This document shows, piece by piece, positions 27,590-36,620 of a stretch of 62,171 nucleotides of DNA. The DNA comes from Erysipelotrichaceae bacterium (lineage in GTDB: Bacteria > Bacillota_I > Bacilli_A > Erysipelotrichales > Erysipelotrichaceae). The stretch spans positions 1 to 62,171 of the forward strand of contig JAQXQU010000023.1 in the NCBI GenBank assembly GCA_029101345.1, given 5' to 3'. The position numbers and the translations under genes were made by a program. The notes beneath the pieces are model-generated. The model saw only the letters and a list, made by a program, of their open reading frames with translations. It did not search any database and had not been told where the DNA came from. Each line of letters opens with the position of its first letter. The first letter of the stretch is position 1.

Positions 27590-28431
27590 AAAACGCTATG
27601 CAATTTAAAGCTGTTATTAAAAAGATTGCAAAAGAAAAGCAGATTTCTGCCCAGCTTGTATTACAGAACTATATGCTGGAAAGATTTCTGGAAAGAGTAT
27701 CTATTTCAAAATACAGAGATCAATATATTATCAAAGGCGGTTTTCTTATTGCCTCGATGGTTGGATTAGACACCAGGGCAACCATGGATATGGATGCAAC
27801 CATAAAGGGAATCCCAGTCAATGAAGACACGGTTCGAAAGATGATTGAAGAAATCATTACTGTTCCGATTAGTGATGAGATCACCTTTCATCTGAAAGGT
27901 GTCGGAGAAATCCGTGAAGGAGACGAATACACTGGATATCGTGTAGCTTTGAGCGCTGATTATGAAAAGATGTCCGTTCCTTTAAAACTTGATATCACAA
28001 CTGGAGACAAAATCACTCCGCGAGAAATAGAATATTCCTATCATCTGATGATGGAAGATCGCAGAATCAATGTTCTGGCATATAACCTGGTAACCGTTCT
28101 TGCCGAAAAACTGGAGACGATCATATCCCGAGGCGACCAAAATACGCGACCAAGAGATTATTATGATGTATATATCCTGACAGTACTGCAGAACGAAAAA
28201 ATCGATTTAAACAGTCTCAAAGAAGCGCTTGAACAAACCACAAGGAAAAGAGGTTCCACAGAAATAGTTAAGCAATACAAGTCGGTTATTCAAATCGTAA
28301 GAGAAAGTGATGCTATGCAGAAGCAGTGGAATAATTATGCCAGTAAATTTGACTATACGTCTGGAATAAATTTCTCTGACACCTGCGATGCGGTTATGAA
28401 TATTATGGAGCAGCTTAGCAGGACGAATTGA
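27586..28431 (+). CDS. abiEii: AbiEii toxin, nucleotidyltransferase
   Basis: 281 residues. Nucleotidyltransferase of the DUF1814/AbiEii family: IIKGGFLIASM, then RATMDMDATIKG with the two metal-binding aspartates, and KLDITTGDKITPREIEYSY, KLETIISRGDQNTRPRDYYDVYIL, all conserved in the family. Some relatives block tRNA by adding pyrimidines to its 3' end and confer phage resistance by abortive infection. The reading frame is intact, so the module may work. It ends at a small hairpin region after some broken genes. Confidence 0.93.
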   Translation: MKNAMQFKAVIKKIAKEKQISAQLVLQNYMLERFLERVSISKYRDQYIIKGGFLIASMVGLDTRATMDMDATIKGIPVNEDTVRKMIEEIITVPISDEITFHLKGVGEIREGDEYTGYRVALSADYEKMSVPLKLDITTGDKITPREIEYSYHLMMEDRRINVLAYNLVTVLAEKLETIISRGDQNTRPRDYYDVYILTVLQNEKIDLNSLKEALEQTTRKRGSTEIVKQYKSVIQIVRESDAMQKQWNNYASKFDYTSGINFSDTCDAVMNIMEQLSRTN

Positions 28432-28458
28432 GGGAAGAAAATCAATAAGATCAGATCG

Positions 28459-28677
28459 ATGTTGGAATACAACACATACTGCATTTGGCTCTATGATGAA
28501 GATGGCGAAATCGTTGATAATGATAACCCTTTCGAATGAGAAGATGATAAGGAATTGACAGATGCATTTATGGCTGTAAGCAATCTCTACGATACTTTCT
28601 ATATTGATAATGAGAAAGAATTCAAATATGTAGGGTGTCCAGATGAAGATACTAGGAAAGTTGATAGGTCTAATTAA
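28459..28677 (+). pseudogene. Small gene interrupted by an in-frame TGA
   Basis: From ATG 28459 the frame reads MLEYNTYCIWLYDEDGEIVD to NPFE, meets TGA at 28537-28539, then continues with equally protein-like EDDKELTDAFMAVSNLYDTF to the TAA at 28675. Both halves share an acidic, aromatic composition, so this is best read as one 72-codon gene with a nonsense mutation. Function unknown. A TGA read as Trp is conceivable, but TGG is used in all other genes here. Confidence 0.55.
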
Positions 28678-28753
28678 TCATGCTGTCAACGCTCTTCAAG
28701 AAAAGAACAACGGAAAGTATGAAATTATCAATGACATCCATTATGATTTCTAA
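28643..28753 (+). CDS. Short ORF after the AbiE locus
   Basis: 36 codons starting MKILGKLIGLINHAVNALQE and ending HYDF, overlapping the tail of the interrupted gene in another frame. It could be a separate small protein or the frameshifted end of the preceding pseudogene. There is no clear ribosome site. Weak support. Confidence 0.25.
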   Translation: MKILGKLIGLINHAVNALQEKNNGKYEIINDIHYDF

Positions 28754-28777
28754 AACAAGATAATCCAAGTTTTGCAG

Positions 28778-28831
28778 GCTCTCAAGCGAGAGCTTTTTTC
28801 TACGTTAAAAATAATCAACTTATAAGTTGAT
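28778..28831 (+). terminator. Terminator and adjacent perfect palindrome
   Basis: GCTCTC AAGC GAGAGC followed by TTTTTT (28778-28799) is an intrinsic terminator for the AbiE transcript. Just beyond it, ATCAACTTATAAGTTGAT (28814-28831) is a perfect 18-base palindrome of unknown use. Confidence 0.75.
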
Positions 28832-28918
28832 AAACTAATGCTATCGCTTGTTTTTTCTGTTTGCAGGGAAGGATCTTATGGCGAACAAAAGAAAAGATAG
28901 CAAATAATACCTGGTTTT

Positions 28919-29185
28919 TTAAAACTTGACATGATTTTTAATTGCCTGAAAGGATTGATCACTAATCACATGTTCAATACGACAGGCGTCCTTAATGGCT
29001 GTTTCCTGATCAACACCTAAACGGACAAGAAAATCAGCCAATACCGTGTGCCGATCGTAGATCTTTTCTGCAATCTCACGGCCTGCTTCTGTAAGTGAGA
29101 GGGAGCCATCTTCATCAACGGTCACATAGCCGCCATTTTTCAGAAGCCCCATGGCTCGGCTGACACTGGGTTTGGAATAACCCAT
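28919..29185 (-). pseudogene. DtxR/MntR-type metal-dependent regulator, N-terminus missing
   Basis: About 88 residues beginning at MGYSKPSVSRAMGLLKNGGYV, which is the recognition helix and wing of DtxR-type repressors, then LTEAGREIAEKIYDRHTVL and LGVDQETAIKDACRIEHVIS, the dimerisation and metal-ligand region. The usual first 25-30 residues (helix 1 and 2 of the winged helix) are absent, and the upstream bases do not encode them in any frame. It is probably a truncated gene. It is divergent from the ZIP transporter, which it may once have controlled. Confidence 0.75.
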
Positions 29186-29293
29186 GAGTGAGACATGCAA
29201 GTGACAGTTTTTTTAAGAAACACAACCTTTCATCTGGTGCCCCGTTGCAACTGTGGGTATAAAATTAAGGAAAAGGAAGGTGGCTATAAAAAA

Positions 29294-30070
29294 ATGAAAC
29301 TATTATTCAACATTCTAATCCCGTTTTTTGGCACATCCTTAGGTGCAGCCTGTGTTTTCGTTATGCGCAAGCAGCTCAGTGATGTTGTGCAGCGTATTCT
29401 GACCGGTTTTGCTGCCGGTGTAATGGTGGCAGCCTCCATCTGGAGCCTGCTGATTCCAGCAATGGAACAGGCGGAATGGATGGGAAAGCTGTCATTTGTT
29501 CCTGCGGCTGTCGGTTTCTGGATTGGCATTCTCTTTCTGTTGGGACTTGACCGCTTGATTCCCCATCTTCATGCTAACAGCAGTCAACCGGAGGGACCAA
29601 AAAGCCAGCTAAGAAAAACAACAATGATGGTACTGGCAGTGACACTCCACAACATTCCGGAGGGCATGGCTGTTGGTGTTGTCTATGCAGGACTTCTCTC
29701 CGGCAATGCGCAAATCAGCGCTGCGGGAGCACTGGCTCTGTCACTGGGAATTGCCATTCAGAATTTTCCAGAAGGAGCGATTATTTCCATGCCCCTGAAA
29801 GCAGAAGGTGAAAGCAAGGGAAAAGCGTTTCTTAGTGGGGTTCTCTCGGGTGTTGTCGAACCAATTGGAGCAATGTTGACCATTCTTGGTGCAAAACTGG
29901 TTATTCCGATTCTTCCTTATCTGCTGAGCTTTGCGGCTGGATCAATGTTCTATGTGGTGGTAGAGGAGCTGATTCCGGAAATGTCACAGGGCGAACATTC
30001 AAACATCGGCACAATTGCCTTTGCTGTTGGTTTTTGTATCATGATGGCACTTGATGTGGCATTGGGATAA
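29294..30070 (+). CDS. ZIP-family divalent metal transporter
   Basis: About 258 residues from ATG 29294. Eight hydrophobic segments are visible. The metal-binding segments of the family are intact: HNIPEGMAVGVVYAG in one helix and IQNFPEGAIISMPL in the next, and VVEELIPEMSQGEHSN further on. ZIP proteins bring zinc, iron or manganese into the cytoplasm. A GGAAGGTGG site lies about 12 bases upstream. Its base use is a little richer in G and C than the housekeeping genes, consistent with acquisition. Next to two damaged metal regulators. Confidence 0.92.
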   Translation: MKLLFNILIPFFGTSLGAACVFVMRKQLSDVVQRILTGFAAGVMVAASIWSLLIPAMEQAEWMGKLSFVPAAVGFWIGILFLLGLDRLIPHLHANSSQPEGPKSQLRKTTMMVLAVTLHNIPEGMAVGVVYAGLLSGNAQISAAGALALSLGIAIQNFPEGAIISMPLKAEGESKGKAFLSGVLSGVVEPIGAMLTILGAKLVIPILPYLLSFAAGSMFYVVVEELIPEMSQGEHSNIGTIAFAVGFCIMMALDVALG

Positions 30071-30318
30071 TACACAGAAGAGTCAGTGAAGAGCTTGGTG
30101 GAAACTGTCTAATATTTGGTTTTGACAAGAAGCGTCTTGAATTGATGTGCATCACACCATCAGGCATAAACCTGTGTTAGTTGCAATATCAAAAATGTCC
30201 TGGACAAGATAAGCAATTGAAAATAGAATCGAAGGTATTCTAAGTAAGTCAGATGCTAGCTTATTAATAGGTAATAGGCGAAGAAAGATCTGCAAAGCAT
30301 TTGAAGTGAGGAAAAGTC

Positions 30319-30423
30319 ATGAATCGATATGATGAAATCCAAAATGCCTATCATTATCTTGGGAAAGAGGCGACATTTTGTGATGGCATGATTACCTGTT
30401 CCACAAACAATCAGGACTTTTGA
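30319..30423 (+). pseudogene. Truncated methyltransferase-like N-terminus
   Basis: 34 codons, MNRYDEIQNAYHYLGKEATF and so on to NNQDF, then a stop. The opening resembles the first residues of small class I SAM-dependent methyltransferases found beside metal-regulator genes in gut Bacillota; the glycine-rich SAM loop and everything after it are missing. Treated as a remnant. Confidence 0.4.
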
Positions 30424-30498
30424 CATCTCATAATAAACATGATATTTCATTTAAGTTAGCAGCTAATAACTAAGAGGCTGCTTCTTCTTTTAATTGCA

Positions 30499-30516
30499 AG
30501 TTAGCTATTACTAACT
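30499..30516. promoter_or_regulatory. Inverted repeat before the second DtxR gene
   Basis: AGTTAG CTATTA CTAACT is an 18-base dyad 28 bases before the gene start, and a related AGTTAGCAGCTAATAACTAA lies at about 30457-30476. The spacing and position suit an operator for a DtxR-type repressor. Confidence 0.45.
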
Positions 30517-30543
30517 GAAGGAAATATTGAAGGGAGCGTGAAT

Positions 30544-30920
30544 ATGAAACTTAAAAAATCAACAGAAGACTACCTGAAAACCATATATATTCTCAATAAA
30601 AAAGATGGAGTTCGCGGTGTTGAAATTGCTGAAGTCATGAATGTGTCTCGTCCGTCTGTATCTGTTGCACTTAAAGCTTTGAAACAAGAAGGATATGTTT
30701 GGATAAACGAACACCGCCATGTATTTCTGACTGATCTTGGATTAAGTGTCGCTTCTGAAACTTATGAAAAAACTGTTTTTTCAGAAATCTGCTGTTAGAG
30801 CTGGGAATTGATGAAGAAACAGCAACCCATGATGCCTGTGAGTTAGAGCATTCCATAAGAGAAAGCTTCCTGTCCAATTGTTCTGAACTGGCACATAGGA
30901 AGTATGAAAAGGATTATTGA
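30544..30920 (+). pseudogene. DtxR/MntR-type metal-dependent regulator, frameshifted
   Basis: The frame opens with MKLKKSTEDYLKTIYILNKK and a complete winged helix (EIAEVMNVSRPSVSVALKAL, GYVWINEHRHVFLTDLG), up to ASETYEK near 30765. The next residues expected, CFFRNLLLELGIDEETATHD and ACELEHSI, are encoded in a different frame from about 30770 to 30920. A small deletion therefore shifts the frame just before the dimerisation domain. GGGAG seven bases before ATG 30544 is intact. Confidence 0.8.
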
Positions 30921-31023
30921 TAATCCCATTTAAAGAGTGTTAAAGATAAATGAAACGAAGGCCTTTGCAATGAAGGCTTTTTCTTAATTGCGTTTCTTAA
31001 CAAGATATGGAATAATTCATTTA

Positions 31024-31035
31024 GAACATTTGTTC
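31024..31035. promoter_or_regulatory. Dyad before the TetR gene
   Basis: GAACATTTGTTC is a perfect 12-base inverted repeat 15 bases before the regulator start. TetR proteins commonly bind such dyads at their own promoters. The repeat is short, so support is modest. Confidence 0.35.
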
Positions 31036-31050
31036 AAAATGAGGAAAATA

Positions 31051-31656
31051 ATGGCTAATTACACTAATGAACAACGCCGGGCCAAAAAGGAAGAGCTGAT
31101 GGAGAAATGCTATGCCGGTTTTGCTGAACTAGGTTTGCACAAGACCAGCATCAGAACCCTGGCTAAGCATTGTGGATTGAATCCATCCATGATCTATACC
31201 TACTTCAATGACCTTGATGATCTGATTATCCAATCAACCAACTATTGCATGAGCAAGGTTGAAGATGATTTCATGCAGAAGGCACCAGTTGATGTTAGGG
31301 ATCTTTGGCGCTTTATTGATGAAATCCCCTGCTGGACCAAGGAAAGGCATGGTGCCAAATACCGTTTGATGTATCAGGTCTATACTCATCCAAAGTATCA
31401 GCAATATGGTAAAGAATTCTTTGCAGGAGTTGACAAGCGCTATAGTGAATATGCCAAAAGCTTGGAACCAAAGCTTGGCATCCCCTGCCCGCAGCTTACA
31501 GCCCTGATCTTCATCCTGATCAGAGCCTGTGTCCACTATTGCCTCTTTGATGATGAATTCTATCTCAAATCCCAGATTGACGTCCTCAAGGAAACGCTGG
31601 TACTTTATATCAGCAAATACAATCCGCAAGCATTAGCAAAGGAGAAGCAAAGATGA
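31051..31656 (+). CDS. TetR/AcrR-family transcriptional regulator
   Basis: About 201 residues from ATG 31051, preceded by GAGGA. The N-terminal helix-turn-helix is typical: ELMEKCYAGFAELGLHKTSIRTLAKHCGLNPSMIYTYFNDLDDLI. The C-terminal ligand domain has no recognisable specificity. The stop overlaps the start of the giant surface-protein gene (ATGA), so both are made from one message. This suggests the regulator controls or co-varies with surface display. An earlier in-frame start exists at 30988 but lacks a ribosome site. Confidence 0.85.
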   Translation: MANYTNEQRRAKKEELMEKCYAGFAELGLHKTSIRTLAKHCGLNPSMIYTYFNDLDDLIIQSTNYCMSKVEDDFMQKAPVDVRDLWRFIDEIPCWTKERHGAKYRLMYQVYTHPKYQQYGKEFFAGVDKRYSEYAKSLEPKLGIPCPQLTALIFILIRACVHYCLFDDEFYLKSQIDVLKETLVLYISKYNPQALAKEKQR

Positions 31657-34600
31657 AAAAGCTTTTATCGGCATTATTAATTGTTATGTGTCTGCTTATG
31701 GTGGCAATGCCTCATATGCTGCTAGCAGAAGATGAAGAAACCGAAGGTGTTGAAATTGATCAGCCACAAGTGAATGAACTTTCAGAATGGGAAAATCATA
31801 TCTATATTGGCAATACCCCTATCAATATGTCCAACATGAGTGGAGATAACTGGTTCTTTGTCAATTTTGGTGGAACTTATCTTTTAACGCTTGAGGATGG
31901 CTTTTTCCTGAATACTTCAAAAAATCTGGATGATTCCGATGATAAGGCCTTTATTCAGGTTAGTGTATTGGATAATCTGACTATCTATCTTGAAGGAAGT
32001 GCAACAATTGGTACAGATGGTCTGCAGAACAGCAGCTCCAATACTTATGGCATTTATGCACCAAAAACAAATCTGTCAATTCAAAGTAGCAATGGCGATC
32101 TGAAAATCTATTCAGGTTCCAACGCCATCTGGTGCAGCACTTTGACAGTCAACAGCACTAATCTGACCTGCAAAAGCTTCAAGACAGCAATCAGAGCTCT
32201 GAACAAAGATGAGTTGATTTATAAACGGAGTGTAGCAAGAAATGACATTAATATCACAGGAGGCTCAACTGTAGTAGCCACTACTACTGATGGTCGGGGA
32301 ATATATCCAACTGTATTCTATCCTGATAGCTCTTATGGTAATTTTTATGGTGATGATGGCGGTGCGGCAATTTTAGCTGATGGCAGAATATTCATTGAGG
32401 ATTCAATTGTCGAAGTTGAAAACAACTGCAAAAGAAGACCGGCAGAAACTGGCGACTATCTAAGAGAAACATGCAGCTCCTACTTCGTCAGCAAGACTTT
32501 CTGTTCTTCCATCTTTTCAACTGCCGGCATTTATGTTTCTGGAAGTGATGCCAAATTGACTGCCAGAATAGCCAATAACAACAATGCCGGCTTTAATGAT
32601 TCCAGTGTTGAAGGCTTCTTCACTGTCAATGCCATTACCTCTAGTGCCTTAGCTGTTGCAGATAATGCCACTATCGAAGGTTATACCACTACTAAGCTCT
32701 ATTCAGAATATTCCAGTGGTATCAATGGCTTTTCATATTATGAAAAATCAATGGATGTCTATGAGTTTGGAAGGGTTGTCAAGCCAAAAATCCTTCTAAC
32801 AGGTCAGGGAACAATCATCAATGGCATTTCCAGCTACTATAATGATCCTGGAACGGTTGATGTTGATTATGCAGGTGATAGTGCCTTCTATCCTGTAGAA
32901 GATAAAACACCAACTGGTGGTTATCCAGGCTATCGCAAGATTACTATTATGCCAGCAAGCGATATCTATCTAAGAAGCACTGAAAGTGGCCAGGAATTCT
33001 CCTTCCAGTCTGATTTCAAAGTGACAACGGCACTTGAATCCATGACAATCGATTTAGGTGATATCGAGAATTCAATCTTTGTTGAAAAGGGCTACGATCT
33101 GGAAAAAGGCCTCCCATCTCTCCATTTTGTAAGCGGTGACTGGACGGTACTCCCTAATGCCAAGAGCACAGACTATTATGTTGAAAGTGGTACCCTATCC
33201 ATAAATCCGAGCGGCAAATTGAGTTATGAAGGCGGCAATGCCTATTTGGCTGAAGGTGCGAAAATCAACATTGAAGGTGATGGCATAGGCAGAATCTGGC
33301 ACTTTTATCCATTAAATGAAAATGATACAGCCGGTGGTGAAGTCCATTTCATCAATGGCTCCATCTATAAGGCTTACGCTAGTCTTGTCAATGATGTCTA
33401 CATTCATGGTGGCAATATCGGCTTTGAACCACAGGATGGACAGATTGTAAGGGATCCAAGTGGCAAACAGCTCTTTAAGCACAAATATGTTGCCTATATT
33501 GACAGCACTAATACTGTTTTGGAATCAATCGCAACACCAGGAGGAACCATTGTCTGTGCTGATGAATACTTCTATGTGATTGACCAGTTCTTCTCTCTTT
33601 GGAATATCAGTGATACAACCCTTTACTATGGCAATTGCATCAAGAATGGTACAGAAGAATTTCATATTGTCATTACCAGCTCCTATAATTCCAACTATCA
33701 TTCCTTGACTGTATCAACGCCATTCCATAAGCTTGATGTCAATCCGAACTATCGCTTCTATCGAGCTTATGATGAAAGTGTTACTTTAAATGCAGGTACT
33801 ATCAAGACTTATGAGAATTGGATGGATATCAACGATCCTCATTGCATTGGCGAAAGTTCAACCTTGCCTAGTAATATGCGGGCTGTCTGGTTTTATGTTG
33901 ATGGCAATGGCGAACTGGTATATATCACCAATGGATCATTAAGCCTTACTATCGATGATTTAAGTGGAATTGATAATTATCGCACCTATGTTTGCAAAGT
34001 AACTGGTCCACTTGGTGAAGATTTAGGTACATATAGTGCTAATGTCCATGTCATGCGTTGGAAAGATGCACCTGTAATCCAAGGTTATCCAGGCGAAAAA
34101 GTCAGCTTTGCAATTGAGCCGGTCGATGCAATCAGCTGGGATGAAAATCTGTTAAGTACCGAAAAGTGGCAGGTTGATAAGGGCTCTGGCTGGGAAGATA
34201 TTCCTGATTCTGCAAGAGATGTCTTAGAAGTCGATCTGACAGTAGAAAATATCAATTACCAATATCGAAAAGTTGTAAGCGCCAATATAATTGGCAATTT
34301 CGATAAGCATGAGAACTCAATCTATATCGTTTTTGAATCACCAGCCTTAAAGGTTACAGCTACCCCTGTTATTAAGAAACAGCCAACTAGCATCAAAATA
34401 CATGAAAAGGATACCAGCAATCATGAATTAAGCCTTGAAGCGCAATATGCCAGCAGCTACCAATGGGAAAAGCTGATTGATGGCAACTATATGGCAATTG
34501 AAGGTGCCAATGCTAACAAGCTGAAGGTCAGCAATGCAGATTTTGGCAGCTACCGTTGTGTTGTTGGCAATGAATATGGCGAAGTAATCAGCTCAGTTGC

Positions 34601-36404
34601 CAATGTCAGCAAGAAGGATAGTCCACAGGCATATGGTGTTGATGATGTTACTATCAAGCTGAATGAAAGTGGTTCATTCAAGGCGTATGTCAATGGTGAT
34701 GATGATGGCAGTGTTGGTGGCATGTGGCAATACAGCAAGGATAATGGTCAGACCTGGACTGATGTCAAAGTCTATAATGCAACTGATAATATCGTAATGT
34801 ATTTCTCTTCAGTTAGCATTGGTGACAATACACCTTTCTTCATGGATTCAACATTGACAATAAGAAAGGCGACAAAGGATATGGATGGTTGGATCTTCCG
34901 CTGTGTTGTCTGGGATGAATATGACAAGTATTATTCAAATACCGCCAAACTGGCAATAGAGCTTCCAAAATATACCATAACCTTTAATAATAATGGTTTG
35001 GGAACGGCAACAGAACCAATTGCCGATATTGTCTATGGCACCAAAGCACCAGAACCAGCAAAGCCAAAGGAAAACGGCTACCGGTTTGAAGGTTGGTATC
35101 TTGATGAAGAGTGCAGTCAACCATATGATTTCAATAGTGAAGTCTATAGTGATCTGACCTTATATGCCAAGTGGTCAGAAAAAAGCAATTATGTGATTGT
35201 TGTAAACAGTCATAATGGCACACTTCCAAAAGTCATTAGTGGCATTAGCTGGAATGAAGATGTCTTCAGCCGCCTGAGTGAACCAGTCAGAGACGGCTAT
35301 AGCTTTGATAAATGGACATGTGGAGATACTGTTGTTGTTAATAATCTGACTTATGGTTATCTGTGCAATGGTCAAGATCTAAATAGCATCACAATTGATG
35401 CCAACTGGCTGGATGTTAAAGCGCCTGTTATCAAGGGAGCTGTTGATGGAGAGACCTATTGCAAATCAGTAACAATCACGGTCGTCGATAATGAAAAGGT
35501 ATCCAAAGTCTTTGTCAATAATGAAGATGTGGCATTGGACAAGAATGGAAAAATCACCTTGACAAATGTTTCTGAACCATTAAGCATAGTGGCAATTGAT
35601 GAGAGTGGCAATTCTTCTGCACCTATCACTATCACTATCAGTCCAAATCATCTTGGACCAACCGTCATCAAGGGAATTATAGCTGCTAGCTGTGATCATG
35701 AAGGCTATAGTGGTGATAGATATTGCCGGCATTGTGGAAAGATAATTGAATCTGGCTATGTCATAGAAAAGATTGCACATGTTGATAATAACAGCGATCA
35801 TAGCTGTGACAATTGCCAGAAGCTCCTTTCCAACCATCAGGGTGGTGAAGCCAATTGCATAAATAAGGCAATCTGCACTTATTGTGGCAAGGCCTATGGT
35901 GACTTGGATGAGGACAACCATGACCTCTTCTATAAGGAAAATGATAACTGCTATCAATGCCGTAATTGTGGAAAGATCTTCAAGGATGATAATGCAAATG
36001 AGGAAATAAACCCTTCAACCGATAACAAGCCTGAATTGTCCATAATAGATGATTCCATTGCCAAAGGCAGTGATGAGAAACTGGAAATAGACTTTGGTGG
36101 TCAGGATTCATCTGTTACTGAAGTCTATTTGGATGGAAGAAAGCTTGAAGCAGAGGAATACGAACTTAGTGAAAAGCTGGTTATCAATCCGCAAGTCCTT
36201 TCCAAGCTTGAAGCCGGTGAACATCAGATTACAATCAAAATGGCTGATGATGAAATCAATACAAGCTTTACAATCTATGAAGCAACAAGTCCAAGTGTTG
36301 GAAACAGCAGTGGCATGACATCGGTATTGTCGCTGGGAGCTGTTGTGGCAGCGACCTTGATAGGCATTATCATCATCATAAACAGAAGAAAAGAAGAAGA
36401 ATAA
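31653..36404 (+). CDS. Giant modular cell-surface protein (adhesin-like)
   Basis: 1583 residues. An N-terminal signal peptide (KKLLSALLIVMCLLMVAMP, cleavage near residue 25) precedes a beta-rich region of about 700 residues with repeats resembling a beta-helix or beta-propeller. Ig-like stretches (WEKLIDGNYMAIEG, FGSYRCVVGNEYG) follow near residues 920-990. InlB-type repeats are near 1105-1250 (GYRFEGWYLDEECSQPYDF, LYAKW). A cysteine-rich segment at about 1346-1442 repeats C-x-x-C-G (CRHCGK, CTYCGK, CRNCGK). The C-terminus is a hydrophobic helix with RRKEEE after it. No LPxTG motif is seen, so it is probably membrane-anchored. Likely role is adhesion. Confidence 0.85.
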   Translation: MKKLLSALLIVMCLLMVAMPHMLLAEDEETEGVEIDQPQVNELSEWENHIYIGNTPINMSNMSGDNWFFVNFGGTYLLTLEDGFFLNTSKNLDDSDDKAFIQVSVLDNLTIYLEGSATIGTDGLQNSSSNTYGIYAPKTNLSIQSSNGDLKIYSGSNAIWCSTLTVNSTNLTCKSFKTAIRALNKDELIYKRSVARNDINITGGSTVVATTTDGRGIYPTVFYPDSSYGNFYGDDGGAAILADGRIFIEDSIVEVENNCKRRPAETGDYLRETCSSYFVSKTFCSSIFSTAGIYVSGSDAKLTARIANNNNAGFNDSSVEGFFTVNAITSSALAVADNATIEGYTTTKLYSEYSSGINGFSYYEKSMDVYEFGRVVKPKILLTGQGTIINGISSYYNDPGTVDVDYAGDSAFYPVEDKTPTGGYPGYRKITIMPASDIYLRSTESGQEFSFQSDFKVTTALESMTIDLGDIENSIFVEKGYDLEKGLPSLHFVSGDWTVLPNAKSTDYYVESGTLSINPSGKLSYEGGNAYLAEGAKINIEGDGIGRIWHFYPLNENDTAGGEVHFINGSIYKAYASLVNDVYIHGGNIGFEPQDGQIVRDPSGKQLFKHKYVAYIDSTNTVLESIATPGGTIVCADEYFYVIDQFFSLWNISDTTLYYGNCIKNGTEEFHIVITSSYNSNYHSLTVSTPFHKLDVNPNYRFYRAYDESVTLNAGTIKTYENWMDINDPHCIGESSTLPSNMRAVWFYVDGNGELVYITNGSLSLTIDDLSGIDNYRTYVCKVTGPLGEDLGTYSANVHVMRWKDAPVIQGYPGEKVSFAIEPVDAISWDENLLSTEKWQVDKGSGWEDIPDSARDVLEVDLTVENINYQYRKVVSANIIGNFDKHENSIYIVFESPALKVTATPVIKKQPTSIKIHEKDTSNHELSLEAQYASSYQWEKLIDGNYMAIEGANANKLKVSNADFGSYRCVVGNEYGEVISSVANVSKKDSPQAYGVDDVTIKLNESGSFKAYVNGDDDGSVGGMWQYSKDNGQTWTDVKVYNATDNIVMYFSSVSIGDNTPFFMDSTLTIRKATKDMDGWIFRCVVWDEYDKYYSNTAKLAIELPKYTITFNNNGLGTATEPIADIVYGTKAPEPAKPKENGYRFEGWYLDEECSQPYDFNSEVYSDLTLYAKWSEKSNYVIVVNSHNGTLPKVISGISWNEDVFSRLSEPVRDGYSFDKWTCGDTVVVNNLTYGYLCNGQDLNSITIDANWLDVKAPVIKGAVDGETYCKSVTITVVDNEKVSKVFVNNEDVALDKNGKITLTNVSEPLSIVAIDESGNSSAPITITISPNHLGPTVIKGIIAASCDHEGYSGDRYCRHCGKIIESGYVIEKIAHVDNNSDHSCDNCQKLLSNHQGGEANCINKAICTYCGKAYGDLDEDNHDLFYKENDNCYQCRNCGKIFKDDNANEEINPSTDNKPELSIIDDSIAKGSDEKLEIDFGGQDSSVTEVYLDGRKLEAEEYELSEKLVINPQVLSKLEAGEHQITIKMADDEINTSFTIYEATSPSVGNSSGMTSVLSLGAVVAATLIGIIIIINRRKEEE

Positions 36405-36412
36405 AGGAATAA

Positions 36413-36442
36413 GGACTAAGGCATAAGCCTTAGTTCTTTTTT
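36413..36442 (+). terminator. Terminator after the surface-protein gene
   Basis: ACTAAGGC ATAA GCCTTAGT with a following T-run (TTCTTTTTT) begins 9 bases after the stop of the surface-protein gene. Confidence 0.85.
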
Positions 36443-36620
36443 CTATAGGCAATAAGAGAAAGCATCTTATTATTGGCAAGGCATTAGATGTTAAAATTGA
36501 TAACAGGTAGAAGGAGATTAACTATTAGAAATCAAGTAAAAAATCAAAAATTTTAAAAAGGCATGACAAAAGGACCTAACAAAAGGTCGATTGAAAAAAT
36601 TATGGTCTATAAGAAGATGG
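36443..36620. other. Right end of the IS110 element and intergenic bases
   Basis: About 180 non-coding bases. GACCT-6-AGGTC (about 36572-36588) is a small hairpin close to the transposase end and may mark the right end of the element. The boundary cannot be set from sequence alone because IS110 elements lack long terminal inverted repeats. Confidence 0.35.

Noticed and set aside
28537-28539. General reassignment of TGA to Trp
   Set aside because: All intact genes use TGG for Trp and several end at TGA, so the single in-frame TGA is better read as a mutation.
31653-36404. LPxTG sortase anchor in the surface protein
   Set aside because: The C-terminus has a hydrophobic helix and basic-acidic tail, but no LPxTG-like motif precedes it.
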